Assembly: GCF_000165395.2 (NCBI RefSeq)
Contig: NC_010574.1
Location: forward strand, 1,550,001-1,614,000
Source of the DNA: Babesia bovis T2Bo
Taxonomy: Eukaryota > Apicomplexa > Aconoidasida > Piroplasmida > Babesiidae
Direction of reading: 5' to 3'
Length of the DNA: 64,000 bases
Of this stretch, positions 21,109-32,238 are shown in pieces (within the stretch, counting starts at the first letter, position 1; the number at the start of each line of letters is the position of its first letter). The notes beneath the pieces are model-generated. The model had not been told where the DNA came from. It did not search any database and was given only the letters and a program-made list of their open reading frames with translations. A program made the position numbers and the translations under genes.

Positions 21109-22782
21109 ATGAAGCTTAATGGTATCGTTCGTCTTGTGATATACACGGGCTTGACGCTCTGCATGAGCGCCTTTTATGATTCTTGGAGTTCTACTACAAC
21201 CTTGCTCGTCCGTTTTGGAGTATATCGCGATGTTTGTGTTGAGCCCCTGGAAGTTCCTGCATCACCTGATATTCCGCTTTGTGATGAGCAATTGCAGAAG
21301 ATTAGTGGTTTGTTGAGTATATTCCGTATATCGGAGTTCGTCACTAGCATCGGTGTAGGAGTGCTTATGGACGTGTTAGGTACCAAGGCTTGTATGTTAC
21401 TTGGCATTTCAATGCGTATATTATCTTGGTTACTTTTGGTTTACTTACCTCACTACAATTGGATAATGATTCTAGCCTGTGTCATTTGTGGTATATCGGT
21501 GAACTCCATTATTTTCCCAGTGTTTACCATTGCACGTTATTTACCTCGTTATCAGGATATGTCTATGTGCGTTATTTCTGCGTCTCTATCTGCTGGTACA
21601 TACTATGTACCTATAATTAATGGCATTTTGTCATTAATGTCTAATGTTGATATGCCTGCATTTGTATGGGTCAAGTTACTCTTTACTCATATGCCTTGGT
21701 TGGTGGTAACTCTATTCGTCTTTCCTCATAATCTGGCCAAGGACGTCGAGTTGAACTTGAAGGACAGCGAGTATAATGTAGAAACAGATAAAAACGATGA
21801 TGTGAAGGACATGTCATCTTGGAATGTGCAGTCACTTATTCGTTACATTCTAAATATGGAGGTGTTGATCATCACATTGGTTTTCATTCTTAACTGTGTG
21901 AGCTTTACATTTGTCCAGGAGGCTTACACTCAGGTATATGCTAACAACAAGACTGCGGAGCATTTTAATGGCATCATGGTTCCATCGTCATTTGTATTTT
22001 CATTACTATTTATGTGGGTGGTTAATCGCTATGGCGTTGTGATAGTGATGCTTGGTCTCAATATTATTTCCATGTTGTCTCATGTTTTCATGTTGAGTTC
22101 ATCTACTGTCTGTGGTATATTTACCAGCATATGCATTTCATTGGCTTTCAGTGGTTTTCTGACGTATTACTATATATTGCTTGAGCACATCGTTGATATA
22201 TTGTACTCTGGTAGTATAAAGGGCTACTTGACTACGGTTGGTGGTTTATCGCTGGCTCTCAATCCACTGATTAACTTCTTGGTGGCTCGCTATGACACTA
22301 TGAGCGCCTGTAACACGGTATTTGTAGTTATCCGCGCTTGTATGATTCTTCCAATTCTCTGGTTATTGAAGCGCGAGACTGATCGCAGGAAGCACATGCA
22401 CGCTGTAAAGGCTGAAATGCATCCTTCTGCTTGTACATCACGTTTGGACTCATCTCACTCTTGCCATGGCGGTGCTACTTGTGGGTGCCATGCTGAGGTT
22501 GTTCATTGCCATCACGGGTCTCATACTGCACCAGCCGACGCTGCTTGTAGCACGGATGATGCTCACCACGTCCACACCGAGCCCAAGGCCACGTGTAACG
22601 CTGAGTGTATTACTATATCACAGGGAGCAATGGCTACTGAGCCCGTAACTGAAGTTACCGTTGATCGCATGGAGAAGGTAGGATCCAATTCTGCAGATGA
22701 TAAAGCCATTGACATACCCGGTGAATCTCAGGAGTCGGATTCCAAATCACCAACAGATGCTCCCAAGGAGCTAGAGGTCTAA
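21109..22782 (+). CDS. Major facilitator superfamily transporter 2 with His/Cys-rich tail
   Basis: A single exon encodes 557 residues. The membrane part (1-425) follows the plan of the upstream gene: a short N-terminus with AFYDSW, a loop with CDEQLQK, then GVGVLMDVLGTKACMLLGI, a hydrophilic centre and a second set of helices. The two genes are clearly paralogues by tandem duplication, though divergent. The difference lies in the C-terminus: after about residue 427 a soluble tail of some 130 residues begins with a His/Cys-rich part (about 427-500) including SHSCHGGATCGCH, VHCHHGSH and DDAHHVHTE. It ends Ser/Asp/Glu-rich. Such tails often bind Zn, Cu or Ni in metal carriers, or serve as regulatory sensors. 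The substrate is unknown. Confidence 0.83.
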   Translation: MKLNGIVRLVIYTGLTLCMSAFYDSWSSTTTLLVRFGVYRDVCVEPLEVPASPDIPLCDEQLQKISGLLSIFRISEFVTSIGVGVLMDVLGTKACMLLGISMRILSWLLLVYLPHYNWIMILACVICGISVNSIIFPVFTIARYLPRYQDMSMCVISASLSAGTYYVPIINGILSLMSNVDMPAFVWVKLLFTHMPWLVVTLFVFPHNLAKDVELNLKDSEYNVETDKNDDVKDMSSWNVQSLIRYILNMEVLIITLVFILNCVSFTFVQEAYTQVYANNKTAEHFNGIMVPSSFVFSLLFMWVVNRYGVVIVMLGLNIISMLSHVFMLSSSTVCGIFTSICISLAFSGFLTYYYILLEHIVDILYSGSIKGYLTTVGGLSLALNPLINFLVARYDTMSACNTVFVVIRACMILPILWLLKRETDRRKHMHAVKAEMHPSACTSRLDSSHSCHGGATCGCHAEVVHCHHGSHTAPADAACSTDDAHHVHTEPKATCNAECITISQGAMATEPVTEVTVDRMEKVGSNSADDKAIDIPGESQESDSKSPTDAPKELEV

Positions 22783-22961
22783 TTTAAATACAAAGCCTAT
22801 ACAGGGTGTTCGGCTGATATTTTAATTGCTATAGCCATGTCTACCCTATAATTCAGTGTTACTGCGGTTGTTCTAAAATGGACTACGGCCTTAATACTAG
22901 CGTACTTATCCATTCTAATAACTGATTTGTGGTAAAGATAGGTACATATCTTACACTATGG

Positions 22962-25900
22962 TTACGGTTTCATTTCTTGTGAGAATACGTGTAGTTCGAT
23001 AAAGGTGTTCAGCGATGGGTACTTGGTGTTGTTGCTCAGCAGCAGTAGCCGTTGGTTGACTATTGCCATGTTTTTTTCAAATCCTTTGATATACTCCTCT
23101 ATTCTCCTGACGACTCCTTCGTAATTCACTTCACTAGCTCCGTTGAATGCGCAGTAATAGAGTGTAGCGAATTTCATTGCTATATCGGCGCATCTGATCA
23201 GTGGTTGCAATACGTTATCTTCATCCAGGAAGCAGTTGGTTGCCACTCGTTCGATATAGCTGTCATGCTCCGCTTTAATCTCGGTATAGTTGTAGCAATC
23301 CCTGATATTATCCTCCAGTTGGTTGTAATTCCATTCGATTACACATTGCTGGAGGTACGACAGGACCGAGGCCATGAATATATACATACGCCATCTTGCG
23401 CACGCCGCTCGCTTGCATATCACTGGTATCGATGACTTTCTATCTTCTGATCCAAAGCGCCTCATTAACCCATTGAGGTGCGTTGTATTCTCAAGTCCAT
23501 ATACACAGCGCCTGCATCTAGTGGATATCTATCAACTTACTTACCTGAGTAGGAATATAAACTGGAACAGGCTATTGTACGCCATCATGGTATTCATCTC
23601 TAGCATTATGGACACTGGCCACGACGACTTGGTTGCCATAGTTAAATGAATCCAATCATTCAAGCCACATTCAAATTCCATTGAATGTAAGTTTGGCAGT
23701 TCCTTTCTAAAGGACTCACACAATGGTATATCTTCTTCCTGTCCGTTGGGGATGATATCATATTTTGCCATTGTGGCTCCAAAATCCCATTGCGATATTC
23801 TCAGCGCGCAGTTGCGCTTGTTAATGTTAGATTCCGCCCTTGGGTTCGTCATGCTTGACGGTGACGATATGATTCCCAGGTATGCATCACCGAAATCGTG
23901 TGGCAGCAGCTGCGTGGTGTCTAGCACTTCGGTTTCCATTACTAGGCTCTCTCCCGTGTTTGTATGCTGCAGCTCCACTACTATCTTCTTCTTGGTGACC
24001 TTCATTTTAACAACGAAAAAGAAATCCTTCCGGCTACCATCAGTGATTTGGAATTTCGTACTGCTTTGATTGATGCATAGCATAGGGCCACTCAATGTTG
24101 AGACGCTCTTAACTCTGGAGAAGGCCGATATACACCGACCGCCTAGCATAAGGTACCCAACAGCTGATATTCCCGGTACTGCGTTGTCATAATCAATAAC
24201 AAACTCGGCTGAAAGGCAGTCCTTTAAAAGTTCAACTGTACCTTGTACCATGGATGCCAGCTTAAGTCGTACTGGCTCCATCATCGACTGCAGTACCAGT
24301 GCTATTCTACAGTACCTGGGTAAAGTTGGGCCTGCGTCTACCTTATTTACATGACACGGCTCGATCTGCATAAGTTCGAACTTAACACCGGTTTCGAAGC
24401 CATGTACTACGTGTACCATTTCCTCGAACCATACCGATGATGTACCCGATGCGCTTGATATGGGCTCCACTAGTCGTTTTTTACTTACATTAAGTGCTAT
24501 TTCATTGTATATCCATGATACATCCCCGGAGAGTATAAACCTGTTCTTAAGCATATTGAAGTAGTAGCTCCGGGGTCTAAGGTTGAACACAGGTCTCGAT
24601 TCACTGGCGTCGCCCTGTGGTTTAAAGTTGCCCATTACACGCTGTATCTCCGGGTTAGTTATAGAGCCCGTATTTGACCAGATGCCTGAATTGTTAGATA
24701 TATAGGCCGTATTTTGGTGGACGTAGTCAGTATCCATTGGGGTCATGTTATAGTCAGTATCTACAGTGGTGCCTGTGTTCATGGACATTGTTTGTGAGGT
24801 GATGTTGGCACCCGTTTTCGGGGCCTGCTCAACTGTGACGTCACTTAGCTTGTGCAGTATGGAGTTCCAGAGATTAAGCCTTAGGTTAGTGCACGAAGCT
24901 GTGTTGCACGGCGTTTGCATAGTGAACCAGCTGCGCTCCAGCAACTCAGTGTATACCTCGTGGCACCCTAAGAGGTACACTTTCCTGAAAATAGCGATTT
25001 GTGCCTTTATGTCCACACTTTCGTTGATGTATGCCCAGAACGCCTGTTCAACCCATTGCCTAAACTGCTCTATTGCCGCTTCGAACGTCGACAAGGAGGA
25101 ACACACTTCGGGGAAACTATCGAATATACACTCAGCGGCCTTCGTGATCACACTCTCGTTATTATATTGCCGTATCAGCATCCTCACGGCTTTACCCAGG
25201 AACAGTATTTTCTTCCAAAGGTTCGTGCTGTATAGCATCCATCGTCTCTCCTTAGTGATTATGTAAAATGAAAAGTTCCACTCAAACTCTGCTGTTTCCG
25301 GGTTTATACCGTTGTCTAATATTTCGAACGCGCATATCGAGCTGGCGTCCACTCCCTTCCCTAATTGTGGCATATCGGGGTCGGTTTTCCTCCGGCACAC
25401 AATGAATTCCTGATACATGTCCAATATTTGTCCACGGCACAACCAGTTTCGCAGATGGATCTTGAATAGACGCAAACACTTCTCATAAAGCTTCCGCTTT
25501 ATCTGATTTACTGTTTGGTTGCCGTTATCCCTCTGTAGCATGTATAGGATCTCATCTACTCGCACTGCCACGTGCTTAAGGTCTGACCTGTTCCGCCTGC
25601 ATACATCTTTGTAGCACTCTATTATATATACCAGGCCTTCTATGACCTGCTTCTGCTCTGCCATGAGTAGCGACAGGGTGCTGAAAGGCAATGCTGGGTC
25701 AGCCAGTATAACCTTCTCGATGTGGGTTAGATTCGCCTTGTATGAACAGAGGTATTCCTCAATGCCGTTGCACATGGCACCTAGATAGTGCCCTCTGTAT
25801 ACAGTAGTAGCTTCATCGCCACTAGGACCTGTTAGATCATGCCTAGCGGAGGTGACTGTTTCACGGTTTTTCGGTATTCCATCAAATCCAATCAAGCTAG

Positions 25901-26120
25901 ACACTATGTAGTCGTCTTCTGATTGCCTTACTGCACGTACAAATCGCTCTACGTATCTATATTTGTATCCTATAGCGCATACTGAGTTGAGCACTTCACG
26001 TTCCGACTGCGATACACGGTCACATTCCTCCGATACTTTAAATCCTTGCACATTACCGTTATATTCCGTTATTACATCGCCAGGCAGGCCTGCGAGGGCC
26101 ATGAGCACGTCGTGTAGCAT
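22962..26120 (-). CDS. Gamma-tubulin complex component, GCP4-like
   Basis: Two exons on the minus strand, 26120-23545 and 23511-22962, with a 33-nt intron; 1041 residues. The N-terminus LHDVLMALAGLPGD and the SEREVLNSVCAIG.KYRYVERF run match the opening of GCP4. GHYLGAMCNGIEEYL and LPFSTLSLLMAEQKQ belong to the grip1 helices. FNMLKNRFILSGD, YNSLFQFIFLLR and the C-terminal helices belong to grip2, the gamma-tubulin binding half. Between them lies an extra beta-rich block (SAVGYLMLGG... FFFVVKMKVTKKKIVVEL), where GCP4-type proteins also carry an insert. GCPs form the ring that nucleates microtubules. Length is above the roughly 670 residues of human GCP4 because of inserts and low-complexity TDYNMTP-type segments. 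GCP5/6 remain possible, but the N-terminal block favours GCP4. Confidence 0.85.
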
Positions 26121-26433
26121 TTTCGACTCATGCCCGCGCTCGTATACCGGAGGTGACTGCCCTTATCGATGACTACGTTACACACATTTGCCTGTACCTA
26201 ACGCGATACATGTTTATTGGACTTATGTTTCTATATGCAAGATTTGTTTGTTAGTTACTCTTGGTTCAGTCGACCAATGCTTCGTTCCCACGATGTTGTA
26301 AAGAGTCTGCTCCATTGTGCCATGCACACTATTTACCATCAGCTTCTTTGGGTCTACATAAATACGTTATATAGAACCACAACCCAGCTTCTATATCAGA
26401 ATGGACTTGGTTTATCATTAGAAGGTGATTCAC
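26121..26433. promoter_or_regulatory. Divergent promoter region, GCP4-like / PARN-like
   Basis: These 313 nt lie between start codons at 26120 (minus) and 26434 (plus). No motif is recognised. Short open frames here do not splice sensibly into either gene. Confidence 0.45.
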
Positions 26434-28365
26434 ATGATGTACACAGCTCATCGTCGCGTGGCACCTAGAGTTGTCTGCCACAAGCACTGTTATACACGTG
26501 TCCACAATCGCAATGTGGGACTACCAACTTTTAGTAATGGAATCCGCCTGGAAAATTCAGTTCTATCCCATTACGCTGGCAGTGTAACACCAGTTTATGA
26601 CCACGGTACTATGATTCCAGGGTCATGTACATCACATACATCTTCGTTGGTAACTAAATGTATTTTTAACTTGGAAACTAGATCACTTCATCGCGGGAAT
26701 CATAGGTATATGTCAACAGCTGCCACATCTCGTTTATCATGGCGTGACCACGTTGACGAAGCCAGGCGTGCAATTCGTGAATCTGACTTCGTAGCCCTAG
26801 ATGTGGAATACACTGGGTTACACTTGAAAGACGACCGATATGTAGGTTTAGACAAGTGTTACGAAGCTCACGCTTCCGGTGCTAAGCAGTTTATACCATG
26901 CCAGGTTGGTTTAACTGCTGCACGTTACATGGGCGATAATCTCTGGAGTATACACCCGATGTCGGTTTATACTCTCCCATCCAGTAACAAGTTCTTCAAG
27001 GTCAGTACCAGCACTCTCCAATTCCTGAAGGACAACAATTTTGACTTCCACAGTTGGATTCATCATGGTGTTGAGCACTTGACTCCCAGTGAGGAAAGTG
27101 ATTTGAAATTTGCCATTGAGCAACGCAAGAAGGAACTCGATCACATGTTACAGCAGGCACCACCAGATACCGCTGTGAAGGGTGTCGATTTTGATTTATC
27201 GTCGTTAGGTGCCGATGACCGATTGATGGCTGAACGTACTATTGAGCGAATACAGACGTGGATATCTGATGGTACCAGTGCTCCACTGGAGATTGAGATG
27301 GAGAGTGCGTTCCAGCGGTTGTTAATGCATACTATAATAGGACAACAGTTTCCACAGGTTTATAGCCACTCAGCACGTCGCGGCGATGAGAGGGTCATCT
27401 GTGTATACAAATCGCAAATTGAACTCTATAAGGAGCAGCTGTCAACATTGGAAACTGATATTGAGCGCATAAACGAGCAGATAGGCGTTCGTGTATTATT
27501 CGATGAAATAGTCAACAATGGTAAGATACTGGTTGGGCACAATTGCTTTTATGACATACTGCACGTCTACCAGACGTTTTATGGCGAGCTGCCAGAAGGC
27601 GTTGAAGAGTTCCGTAAAAGCTGGACTGAGCGCTTCCGAAATACATTTGATACCAAGTACATTGGTGAGTTCCATGAATCTGTGGCTGCGCCGCAGCATT
27701 CAGCAACGCTTCGCGGGCTGTTTGACCACATGTGTTCAACGGAATCCGCTAATAAAGCAGGACAGCGTTTCCGGGTGCATACTTTACCCGGGACTTCGTG
27801 GCATCTACCTTCAACGGTACTCCCACTGCTGGATAATGGTACCAGTACCGATATATCCACCAATACGGGTAAAACAACTCAATCGCACGATGCTGGCTAT
27901 GACAGTTTCATGACATGCCTGGTATTCATACTTCAGTGTGACCGTATTCTAAGGTCGAAACACCTCAAGTGGGATAGACTAGCATCAGATGGTACTGACC
28001 ACCTTGATCACAATACACTCCTGGACAACCTGAGCTCAGTAAGTAACTGCATTCGCTTGGTAAAATCGCAACCTAACGCCATTAACCTATCAAGTATACG
28101 ACAGAGTGATATGGCACGCTACTTCTTAATGTCAGGCTACCCTAATTCATGGCGTAAGTGGGATATTATGAAAGTGTGGTCGCCGCTCTGGGTGTCAGTT
28201 AGCGTCATCGACGACAGTTCATGCTGGATAATAGTGAAGAACGACGAAGATATTCGGAACATTGGATTAATCTATCGGATGATGAAGAATCCCCAATTTC
28301 GATTACAGACTTATGAGCAGTCACGGCAGTCGTCGGATAACATCGCCGAACCCAAAACCTCGTAG
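26434..28365 (+). CDS. CAF1/PARN-family 3' exoribonuclease (deadenylase-like)
   Basis: A single exon encodes 643 residues from the ATG at 26434 (another ATG follows at 26437). The first 100 or so residues are basic and poor in acidic residues, which could be a mitochondrial presequence, though this is uncertain. The DEDDh nuclease residues are all visible: LDVEYTG (Asp123, Glu125), VGHNCFYD (Asp374) and HDAGYDS (His485, Asp490). The early segment IRESDFVALDVEYTGL and QVGLTAARYMGD are typical of the PARN/TOE1/PNLDC1 branch. These enzymes remove poly(A) or oligo(A) tails from mRNAs or trim small RNAs. No R3H or RRM domain is apparent. It shares a 313-nt divergent region with the GCP4-like gene. 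Confidence 0.85.
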   Translation: MMYTAHRRVAPRVVCHKHCYTRVHNRNVGLPTFSNGIRLENSVLSHYAGSVTPVYDHGTMIPGSCTSHTSSLVTKCIFNLETRSLHRGNHRYMSTAATSRLSWRDHVDEARRAIRESDFVALDVEYTGLHLKDDRYVGLDKCYEAHASGAKQFIPCQVGLTAARYMGDNLWSIHPMSVYTLPSSNKFFKVSTSTLQFLKDNNFDFHSWIHHGVEHLTPSEESDLKFAIEQRKKELDHMLQQAPPDTAVKGVDFDLSSLGADDRLMAERTIERIQTWISDGTSAPLEIEMESAFQRLLMHTIIGQQFPQVYSHSARRGDERVICVYKSQIELYKEQLSTLETDIERINEQIGVRVLFDEIVNNGKILVGHNCFYDILHVYQTFYGELPEGVEEFRKSWTERFRNTFDTKYIGEFHESVAAPQHSATLRGLFDHMCSTESANKAGQRFRVHTLPGTSWHLPSTVLPLLDNGTSTDISTNTGKTTQSHDAGYDSFMTCLVFILQCDRILRSKHLKWDRLASDGTDHLDHNTLLDNLSSVSNCIRLVKSQPNAINLSSIRQSDMARYFLMSGYPNSWRKWDIMKVWSPLWVSVSVIDDSSCWIIVKNDEDIRNIGLIYRMMKNPQFRLQTYEQSRQSSDNIAEPKTS

Positions 28366-28876
28366 GTATAGACTCCTGGTTAATCTGTTATTATGTCTAC
28401 TGTATAGAGCCAGTATATTTTCTAATGTATCACTCCCTTGTGATAATAACTGCTAGTTAGGGACCAGTGGACAGTCACCTAGAGACTTCCTAGAATGTGC
28501 TACTCTACTGTAGCGCATGAAGCCATACTGGAAATCTGGTAACCAGTCATGTACAGATGTTATCAAGTGATATAGTACATATTACAACGCCTGAGAGGTA
28601 CTGTCAACCATATTGGCGATGACCATTGATTGACAGAGGTGTTAGGATCTATTAACACGAACTAAGATGTCTAATTCACAATTGAGAACTAGGGTCAAGT
28701 AATTCCTAATAAGGTGTAATGCGATACATATTGTAGATCCGGGTAAAAAATGAATTGTACCAGTTACCGATGTGTAATATACACGCGACGGGGTCACTCC
28801 CCATCCTACTTACGGCCCGTACCGCAGTTATAACCAAGACTTCTAATCTATCGTACAGAAATGGTGTTAGATAAAC
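28366..28876. other. Intergenic region upstream of ZC3H15-like gene
   Basis: These 511 nt lie between two plus-strand genes. The minus-strand open frame at 28706-28939 lies partly under exon 1 of the next gene and has no similarity, so it is dismissed. No tRNA-like or repeat structure is seen. The region presumably holds the terminator of the nuclease gene and the promoter of the ZC3H15-like gene. Confidence 0.4.
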
Positions 28877-30015
28877 ATGGCAGGGGGTAATACGAAGCAA
28901 GATAGAGCTCAACAGAAAGCTCTGGAAAAACAGAAGCAAAAGTTGGTAGAGGACAAGACATTTGGTCTAAAAAACAAGAACAAATCTAAATCGGTTCAAA
29001 AGTTGGTTTTATTGGCAGTGATTAAATATACCCTAGGTTCATTAAAAGCATTCAGCAGCAGGTTACAGGTAAACCACCTGCTTCCAGTGACAAGTTCATT
29101 GCTGAGCAAAATAAAGCCAAATCAGAAAAGCAGAAGCTATCACAACAACAAGCGTTATTAGCTTCGCTGTTCAAGGGTAGGTCACGCGAGTGTTTGTGAT
29201 AATGTCTAGGTACCGAGAACATCAAACAGGTTGCTATTGACCCTAACAAGCGTCTTTATGACCCTAAGCAATCTCGTGAGGACCAGAAAATTGATATATA
29301 TGCTGATCCCCGTGAAAATCGCTCTCGTAACGATGCTGACATGTCATCATGGGACTTGAACACCCTGGAAGACGTTGTTAAGCAGAAGCACGGTGCAGAT
29401 GCTTGCACTACTGATATCATTTGTAAACACTTTTTAGCTGCTTTGGAAGATAAGAATTACGGTTGGTTTTGGGTGTGCCCCAATGGCGGTGACAAGTGTA
29501 AATATCGCCACTGCCTCCCTCCAGGTATGTTACAGTCTGTATAGAGGCATGTATATCAGGATTCGTGTTAAAGAGTGACGTTCCCAAGGAGGTTGAGGAA
29601 GATGAAGAGACGCTAGAGGAACGCATAGAGCGACAGGTAAGGTGTAATATTGCGCTTTCATAATTAACAGCGCGCTGAATTGCCTCCAGGCGGTGAGATG
29701 GTCACCGCTGAGTCGTTGGCCAGATGGCGTGCTAGCAGGGAGGAAAGTCGTCTGGAACAGATCAAGGATTCAATGAGCAAAGGAGGCCAGGTTGCACTTA
29801 CTGGAAAGGATCTGTTCACGTTCAACCCGAATTTGTTTATGGATGACGACAGCGCCGCTGTTGACATTGATTATGAAGATGAAGAGGATCTCGATGAAAT
29901 TATACGGCAGAATGAACGGTCGCTTACTACCGGAAACGTATTGCCTAACGGCTCGCAATACAACGCTGAAGACGACGAGTTGGACTCAGTTGACATTAGC
30001 AAGCTGCAAATTTAG
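28877..30015 (+). CDS. ZC3H15/TMA46-like DRG-binding protein, first CCCH finger missing
   Basis: Five exons: 28877-29001, 29037-29176, 29210-29524, 29560-29636 and 29671-30015, with introns of 33-35 nt; 333 residues. The start resembles ZC3H15/DFRP1: basic KKQ-rich, then EDKTFGLKNKNKSKSVQKFIK. The CCCH finger is ICKHFLAALEDKNYGWFWVC followed by KCKYRHCLPPG. The C-terminal DFRP region has ARWRASREESRLEQ, KDLFTFNPNLF and an acidic DYEDEEDLDE stretch. Family members stabilise the DRG1 GTPase on ribosomes. Two-finger family members have a first CCCH finger before the SWDxxxLExVV segment. Here that place holds IDPNKRLYDPKQSRED without cysteines, inside one exon, so splicing does not explain the loss. 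Confidence 0.9.
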
Positions 30016-30205
30016 TATCGCCATTGCGCGCTTTTAATCGGTCGGTCTCTTCTACAATGTTGATCACGCGCTTTAATTGTTATATACCAAAATGTAACTA
30101 CATACTACCTACTGGTTTAGATATGTTGTTGCTGTGTACCTCCCCACCCAAGCGTTATAGAACCTAGCTCGTAGTACATTAGCTATATTAGCGTTGTATG
30201 TGAAA

Positions 30206-31135
30206 ATGGTGGACCACAACGATGAAAAACGTGAGGTGTGTTAGAATTGTGCCATGAATTTACATATGTGTTAGGACGGCCTGTCAGAGTTTGTGGCCGA
30301 CGGCCCCTCCGTTGAATCCAGTGACTCGCTAGGTACTAAGGCGCCTGCCGCAGCCGTCAAAGCAGAAGGCGCACCTAAATACGACTTTGGTGAAAAAAAG
30401 AAAAAGAAAGCAGCGCCCGCCAGTGGTTAGTTGGACCGTACATTTTAAAACTGTTCAAGATTCTGTGAAATCCGAGGTTATCGACGGCTCGGGTCAAGTG
30501 TTTGTACGCGGCCACGTTTATCAGTACGAGGAGGTAGGACTATTTCCCATGTTTATATAGTATCACAGCTATTGAACCGCATCCAAACCTTGATTAACGC
30601 GCACAGCCACGATCTCTCGGGTAACAAGAAGTATACCATCCGCCCACCTCAAGTCGTTCGTGTGGGTTCAAAGAAGGTCGCCTGGATCAATTTCAAGGAG
30701 CTGTGCAACATGTAGGTGGTTCCGGTGATGTCTCATTTTGTGTAGTATGGGTCGTACCATGGACCATGTACACCAGTTTGTCTTGGCTGAGTTAGGTACC
30801 GAGGGGTCAATTGCTGGTGACGGCCAACTTGTCCTAAAGGGCAAATACGGCCCCAAGAACATAGAAAGCTTACTAAGGAAGTATATTAGTATGTTTGAGT
30901 ACTACATGTATTCAAGTTTCTCAGCTGAGTACGTCACGTGTTCCATGTGCAAGAGTGCAAACACCACTATGGAGCGTGATTCCCGTGCTCGTTTGTTCAC
31001 CCAGCACTGTGAAGCTTGCGGTGCTAATAGGTATGCTAGCATCGTGTGAGCTAATTTTGATATAGGTCTGTGAATCCTATCAAGAACGGTTTCCATGCAT
31101 TGAACCGTGGTGAACGTCGTAAAGCAAAAGTGTAA
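30206..31135 (+). CDS. Translation initiation factor eIF2 subunit beta
   Basis: Six exons: 30206-30235, 30275-30425, 30460-30533, 30569-30711, 30746-31030 and 31066-31135, with introns of 34-39 nt; 250 residues. The N-terminal part is low-complexity with one lysine block (EKKKKKA), fewer than the three K-boxes of animal eIF2beta. The core runs from YEELLNRIQTLINAHSHDLSG through PPQVVRVGSKKVAWINF, MGRTMDHVHQFVLAELGT and GKYGPKNIE. It then reaches the zinc ribbon YVTCSMCKS...HCEACGAN (CxxC-CxxC). The factor is part of the eIF2 ternary complex that brings Met-tRNAi to ribosomes and is regulated through eIF2alpha phosphorylation by the kinase at 653-3973. The exon 1 ATG starts MVDHNDEKRE. Confidence 0.95.
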
Positions 31136-31355
31136 TGCGTTCAATTCAAACAGTCGCATAATCTTAAATCCATTTATATTTACTAGCTACGGCTTTACAG
31201 CAGCATTTTATTATCAACCTGCATGTCTATGATAAGTTATTTCATGGACCATATTACAAGATGGTGGTAACAGGGGATATAAACAAAATAGAGTATATTC
31301 CTACCAATATGATACTAGAGTAATAGCAGTACATATCCATTATATACAAAGAAAC

Positions 31356-31741
31356 CTACATGTTAACATAGAGGAACAGGCACATCCACAGTGAAAAATA
31401 TGAACCAAAGTAAACCAGACTCATGTGAGATATGGTAGGAGGACTGTTCTTGAGAAGTGCCACAGCGACATTATGGTAATCCCTAGGGTTATACACTAAA
31501 CCCTTTAATATCTCAAAAAGCTCCACAAAAGTAGCGATACGAAGAACTCGACGCATCAACAAAATGCCGACCGACAGACTAATTAAAAGTGATACATTGG
31601 TAAACACCCATGATACAATAAGCGAGGAAATTGTCAACTCGCTTAGTGCATAGTTAGGCCGAGGAGACTTGTACCCTGGGAAGTCTATATTACCCAGTAT
31701 ATACACTTACTCAGACGCTGATCAGCAGTGTTTTTTCCCAT
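31356..31741 (-). CDS. Small multi-span membrane protein, unknown function
   Basis: Two exons on the minus strand, 31741-31711 and 31684-31356, joined across a 26-nt intron (GTAAGT...TATAG); 119 residues. It begins MGKNTADQRLNFPGYKSPRP and has two hydrophobic stretches in the middle (ISSLIVSWVFTNVSLLISLS and the following) and one near the C-terminus (SLVYFGSYFSLWMCLFLYV). I do not recognise the family. Size and three-helix layout would fit an ER-resident small subunit such as an EMC6-like protein, but the similarity is too weak to claim. Without splicing, the frame would have no ATG start, which supports the junction. The intron is the shortest inferred in the window. Confidence 0.6.
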
Positions 31742-32238
31742 GGTACAAAATGCAGTTCTCAACGTTAACATTCATCGAGTTTATGCGACACACCTGCCAG
31801 GTTAATATGCGTCAAATCTAGACATGAAGTAAATTGATCTAAGGAAATACTTTAGATATAACACTGAATATCTACAATCCCAAAGGAATCCTTAGTTAGA
31901 GCGATTGTATGCCGATGAAATTTAACAAAGATCACGCATTACCAAGGGTGGTCCATGAAACATGAAAATGACCGTAGATACGATGTACTAGCAAAATTAT
32001 GAATATTTATGCCCAATGAATTAGTGTCAATATTTGCATATAATCTCGTGGATGGTTATTGTCACACTTGTCCCATAATAAGGTCCCAGGCGCTTGGTGT
32101 CTAGGTGCGCGCCATGCACCCGTTATGCATTCCAAGTTACAAAACACAGTGTATATTACATGGAACCCATTGCGCACGCGAGTTGATGTACATTTTGGCT
32201 ATATTGTGTATACACATTACACATTATGCAGATCGTAG
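31742..32238. promoter_or_regulatory. Divergent region, small membrane protein / bL28
   Basis: These 497 nt lie between divergent start codons. They contain an interrupted inverted repeat GGTGC (32104-32108) and GCACC (32116-32120) in a locally GC-rich patch that also has a GCGCGC run. The TGCACC core recurs in the ApiAP2 upstream region at 40582. No open frame is supported. Confidence 0.4.

Noticed and set aside
28706..28939. Minus-strand open frame before the ZC3H15-like gene
   Set aside because: Overlaps the real exon 1 antisense, and no recognisable product.
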